Part shown: in pieces, positions 4,799-5,922 of the stretch
Layout: each line of letters starts with the position of its first letter
How positions within the stretch are numbered: the stretch's first letter is position 1
Assembly: GCA_027325475.1 (NCBI GenBank)
Contig: DAIEFO010000150.1
Coordinates: 1-5,922 of the forward strand
DNA length: 5,922 nucleotides
Source: Desulfobacteraceae bacterium
GTDB taxonomy: Bacteria; Desulfobacterota; Desulfobacteria; Desulfobacterales; Desulfatirhabdiaceae
Direction: 5' to 3'
The notes under the pieces: generated by a model
The model's database searches: none
Seen by the model: the letters and a program-made list of their open reading frames with translations, nothing else
What the model was told of the DNA's origin: nothing
Made by a program: the position numbers and the translations under genes

Positions 4799-5725
4799 AT
4801 GCAAGCATTTACGAAAAAAGACATTCTGGATATGACATCCCTGTCTGTTGAAGAAATGTCTCTGATTCTCGATACGGCTGAAAGAATGAAGGAAATTTCC
4901 GAAAGACCTGTCAAAAAGGTTCCGACACTTCGGGGAAAAACCGTGATTCTTTTTTTTTATGAACCCAGCACCCGAACCCGTACATCTTTTGATATTGCCG
5001 CCAAGCGCCTCAGTGCAGACAGCATATCGCTTTCCGGAAGCACCAGCAGTATGGTGAAGGGAGAGACGCTTCTGGATACAGCCCGCAACCTTGAAGCCAT
5101 GAAACCGGACATCATTGTGCTGCGGCATTCATCTTCCGGAGCGCCATACATTCTGGCAAAATCCCTCAAGGCTTCCATCGTCAATGCGGGAGACGGCATG
5201 CACGCCCATCCCTCTCAATCGCTTCTGGATATGCTGACCGTTCGGGAGCGCAAGGGAAAACTGAAGGGACTCCGTATCTCCATTATCGGTGACATCACGC
5301 ACAGCCGGGTCGCCCGTTCCAATTGTGTGGGGTTTTCCAAAATGGGCGCCTGTGTTACGGTATGCGCGCCTCCGACACTGATTCCCAAAGGAATGGCGTC
5401 ATCATACGGGGTGCATGTCACGCATCATATGAAGGAAGCCGTTGCAGACGCAGATGTCATCATGATGCTCCGGATTCAGAAAGAACGCCAGTCCGGCTTC
5501 TTTTTTCCTTCCGAGCGTGAATATTCCAGGCTGTATGGTCTGAACCGGGAAATGATGGCATACGCCAAATCAGATGTCCTGATCATGCATCCCGGCCCGA
5601 TCAATCGCGGCCTTGAAATATCTCCGGAGGTGGCGGACGGACCGCATTCGATTATTCTGGATCAGGTCACCAGCGGCATCGCCGTCCGCATGGCGATTTT
5701 ATATCTGGTGACAGGAGGTGCGTAA
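4799..5725 (+). CDS. pyrB: Aspartate carbamoyltransferase catalytic subunit
   Basis: PyrB joins carbamoyl phosphate and aspartate to carbamoyl aspartate, the committed step of pyrimidine synthesis. The 308-residue protein has the usual length and all main ligands. The carbamoyl phosphate loop YEPSTRTRTSF (54-64) holds Ser57-Thr58-Arg59-Thr60. The mobile 80s loop reads SSMVKGETLLDT with Ser83 and Lys87 (E. coli Ser80, Lys84). LRH with His110 and HPSQ (137-140) follow. The aspartate domain has GDITHSRVARS with Arg170 (E. coli Arg167), RIQKER with Arg225 and Gln227, and MHPGPINRGLEI (263-274). ATG 4799 is preferred: homology starts there and a GGGGGATGGTGG stretch lies upstream, while the open frame back to 4739 only runs through the lepB end. 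A T9 run (4950-4958) lies in the codons before YEPSTRT. No pyrI regulatory gene is seen next to it; pyrC follows after one base. Confidence 0.96.
   Translation: MQAFTKKDILDMTSLSVEEMSLILDTAERMKEISERPVKKVPTLRGKTVILFFYEPSTRTRTSFDIAAKRLSADSISLSGSTSSMVKGETLLDTARNLEAMKPDIIVLRHSSSGAPYILAKSLKASIVNAGDGMHAHPSQSLLDMLTVRERKGKLKGLRISIIGDITHSRVARSNCVGFSKMGACVTVCAPPTLIPKGMASSYGVHVTHHMKEAVADADVIMMLRIQKERQSGFFFPSEREYSRLYGLNREMMAYAKSDVLIMHPGPINRGLEISPEVADGPHSIILDQVTSGIAVRMAILYLVTGGA
5713..5720 (+). promoter_or_regulatory. Strong ribosome binding site for pyrC inside the end of pyrB
   Basis: AGGAGGTG is a full-length anti-16S match lying within the last pyrB codons, six bases before ATG 5727. It fixes the pyrC start and is the strongest ribosome site in the window. 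Confidence 0.85.
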
Positions 5726-5726
5726 T

Positions 5727-5922
5727 ATGCAGATACTGATCAAGGGCGCACGGGTCATCGATCCAGGGAAAATGGACGCTTTGATGGATATCCGGGTGGA
5801 TAACGGTGTTATTGCAGATATTCAGCCGCCCGGCGTTATACTGCCATTGGATCTGGCGGTTACCGTGTATGATGCTGCGGGATGTATCGCAACGCCTGGA
5901 TTAATTGACATGCACGTCCATT
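5727..5922 (+). CDS. pyrC: Dihydroorotase, N-terminal part, 3' end cut by window
   Basis: PyrC closes carbamoyl aspartate to dihydroorotate, the step after PyrB. Only the first 65 residues are in the window. They open with MQILIKGARVIDPGK, the usual start of the long (class I, about 420-residue) bacterial dihydroorotase, and reach PGLIDMHVH (57-65), where His63 and His65 are the first two zinc ligands at the amidohydrolase barrel mouth. The intact HxH motif argues for an active enzyme rather than the inactive PyrC-like partner that some bacteria encode next to pyrB. The catalytic lysine and later histidines lie outside the window. The start follows the pyrB stop by one base with a very strong ribosome site, so PyrB and PyrC are likely made together and may form a complex. 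Confidence 0.93.
   Translation, partial: MQILIKGARVIDPGKMDALMDIRVDNGVIADIQPPGVILPLDLAVTVYDAAGCIATPGLIDMHVH

Noticed and set aside
4153..4914. Long open frame on the minus strand (253 codons) opposite lepB and the start of pyrB
   Set aside because: It lies antisense to two genes with full catalytic motifs, its translation shows no recognisable domain, and it is explained by the codon pattern of the coding strand.
1..5922. CRISPR arrays, tRNA/rRNA genes, toxin-antitoxin, phage or defence genes
   Set aside because: Looked for regularly spaced repeats, tRNA-like stretches and small gene pairs; none seen. MazG here is the housekeeping two-domain enzyme without mazE/mazF beside it.

Overview
The window is a chromosomal housekeeping region of a Gram-negative bacterium, and every gene lies on the + strand. 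The best guess is a sulfate-reducing or related member of the Desulfobacterota (former Deltaproteobacteria). Three things point there: the HisF sequence has the form I associate with that group (an enlarged middle loop and LNSIDADG in place of LTSIDRDG), the gene mixture fits, and a ~155 bp terminal-inverted-repeat element between mazG and hisH resembles short repeats I recall from those genomes. This assignment is from memory and was not searched.

Layout. Positions 2-454 hold the 3' part of a YdcF/ElyC-type (DUF218) envelope protein gene cut by the left edge. A 173-base gap (455-627) carries a good sigma70-like promoter (522-549) and an 18-base near-palindrome (575-592). From there a tightly packed run follows: cvpA (628-1155), mazG (1137-1982, overlapping cvpA), the inserted repeat element (about 1987-2141), hisH (2157-2783), hisF (2803-3582), pgpA (3582-4085), lepB (4132-4776), pyrB (4799-5725) and the first 65 codons of pyrC (5727 to the right edge). 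Apart from the repeat insertion, spacing ranges from overlaps to 46 bases, so a single long operon from the promoter before cvpA is plausible.

The genes serve several pathways: membrane/envelope upkeep (YdcF-like, CvpA), nucleotide-pool cleaning (MazG), the histidine/purine branch-point enzyme IGP synthase (HisH+HisF), phosphatidylglycerol synthesis (PgpA), signal peptide removal (LepB) and the second and third steps of de novo pyrimidine synthesis (PyrB, PyrC). HisH and HisF are a matched pair without other his genes in view.

There is no defence system, phage gene, CRISPR array or RNA gene in view. The points most worth checking are: (1) the repeat element, which is flanked by the same 7-base word AATTGTG on both sides and looks like a MITE-type insertion that pushed mazG and hisH apart; (2) an in-frame A_AAA_AAA slippery heptamer at the junction between the two MazG domains, followed within four codons by a -1-frame stop and then by a GC-rich stem, which could yield a one-domain MazG; (3) a similar U9 tract in pyrB with an immediate -1-frame stop.
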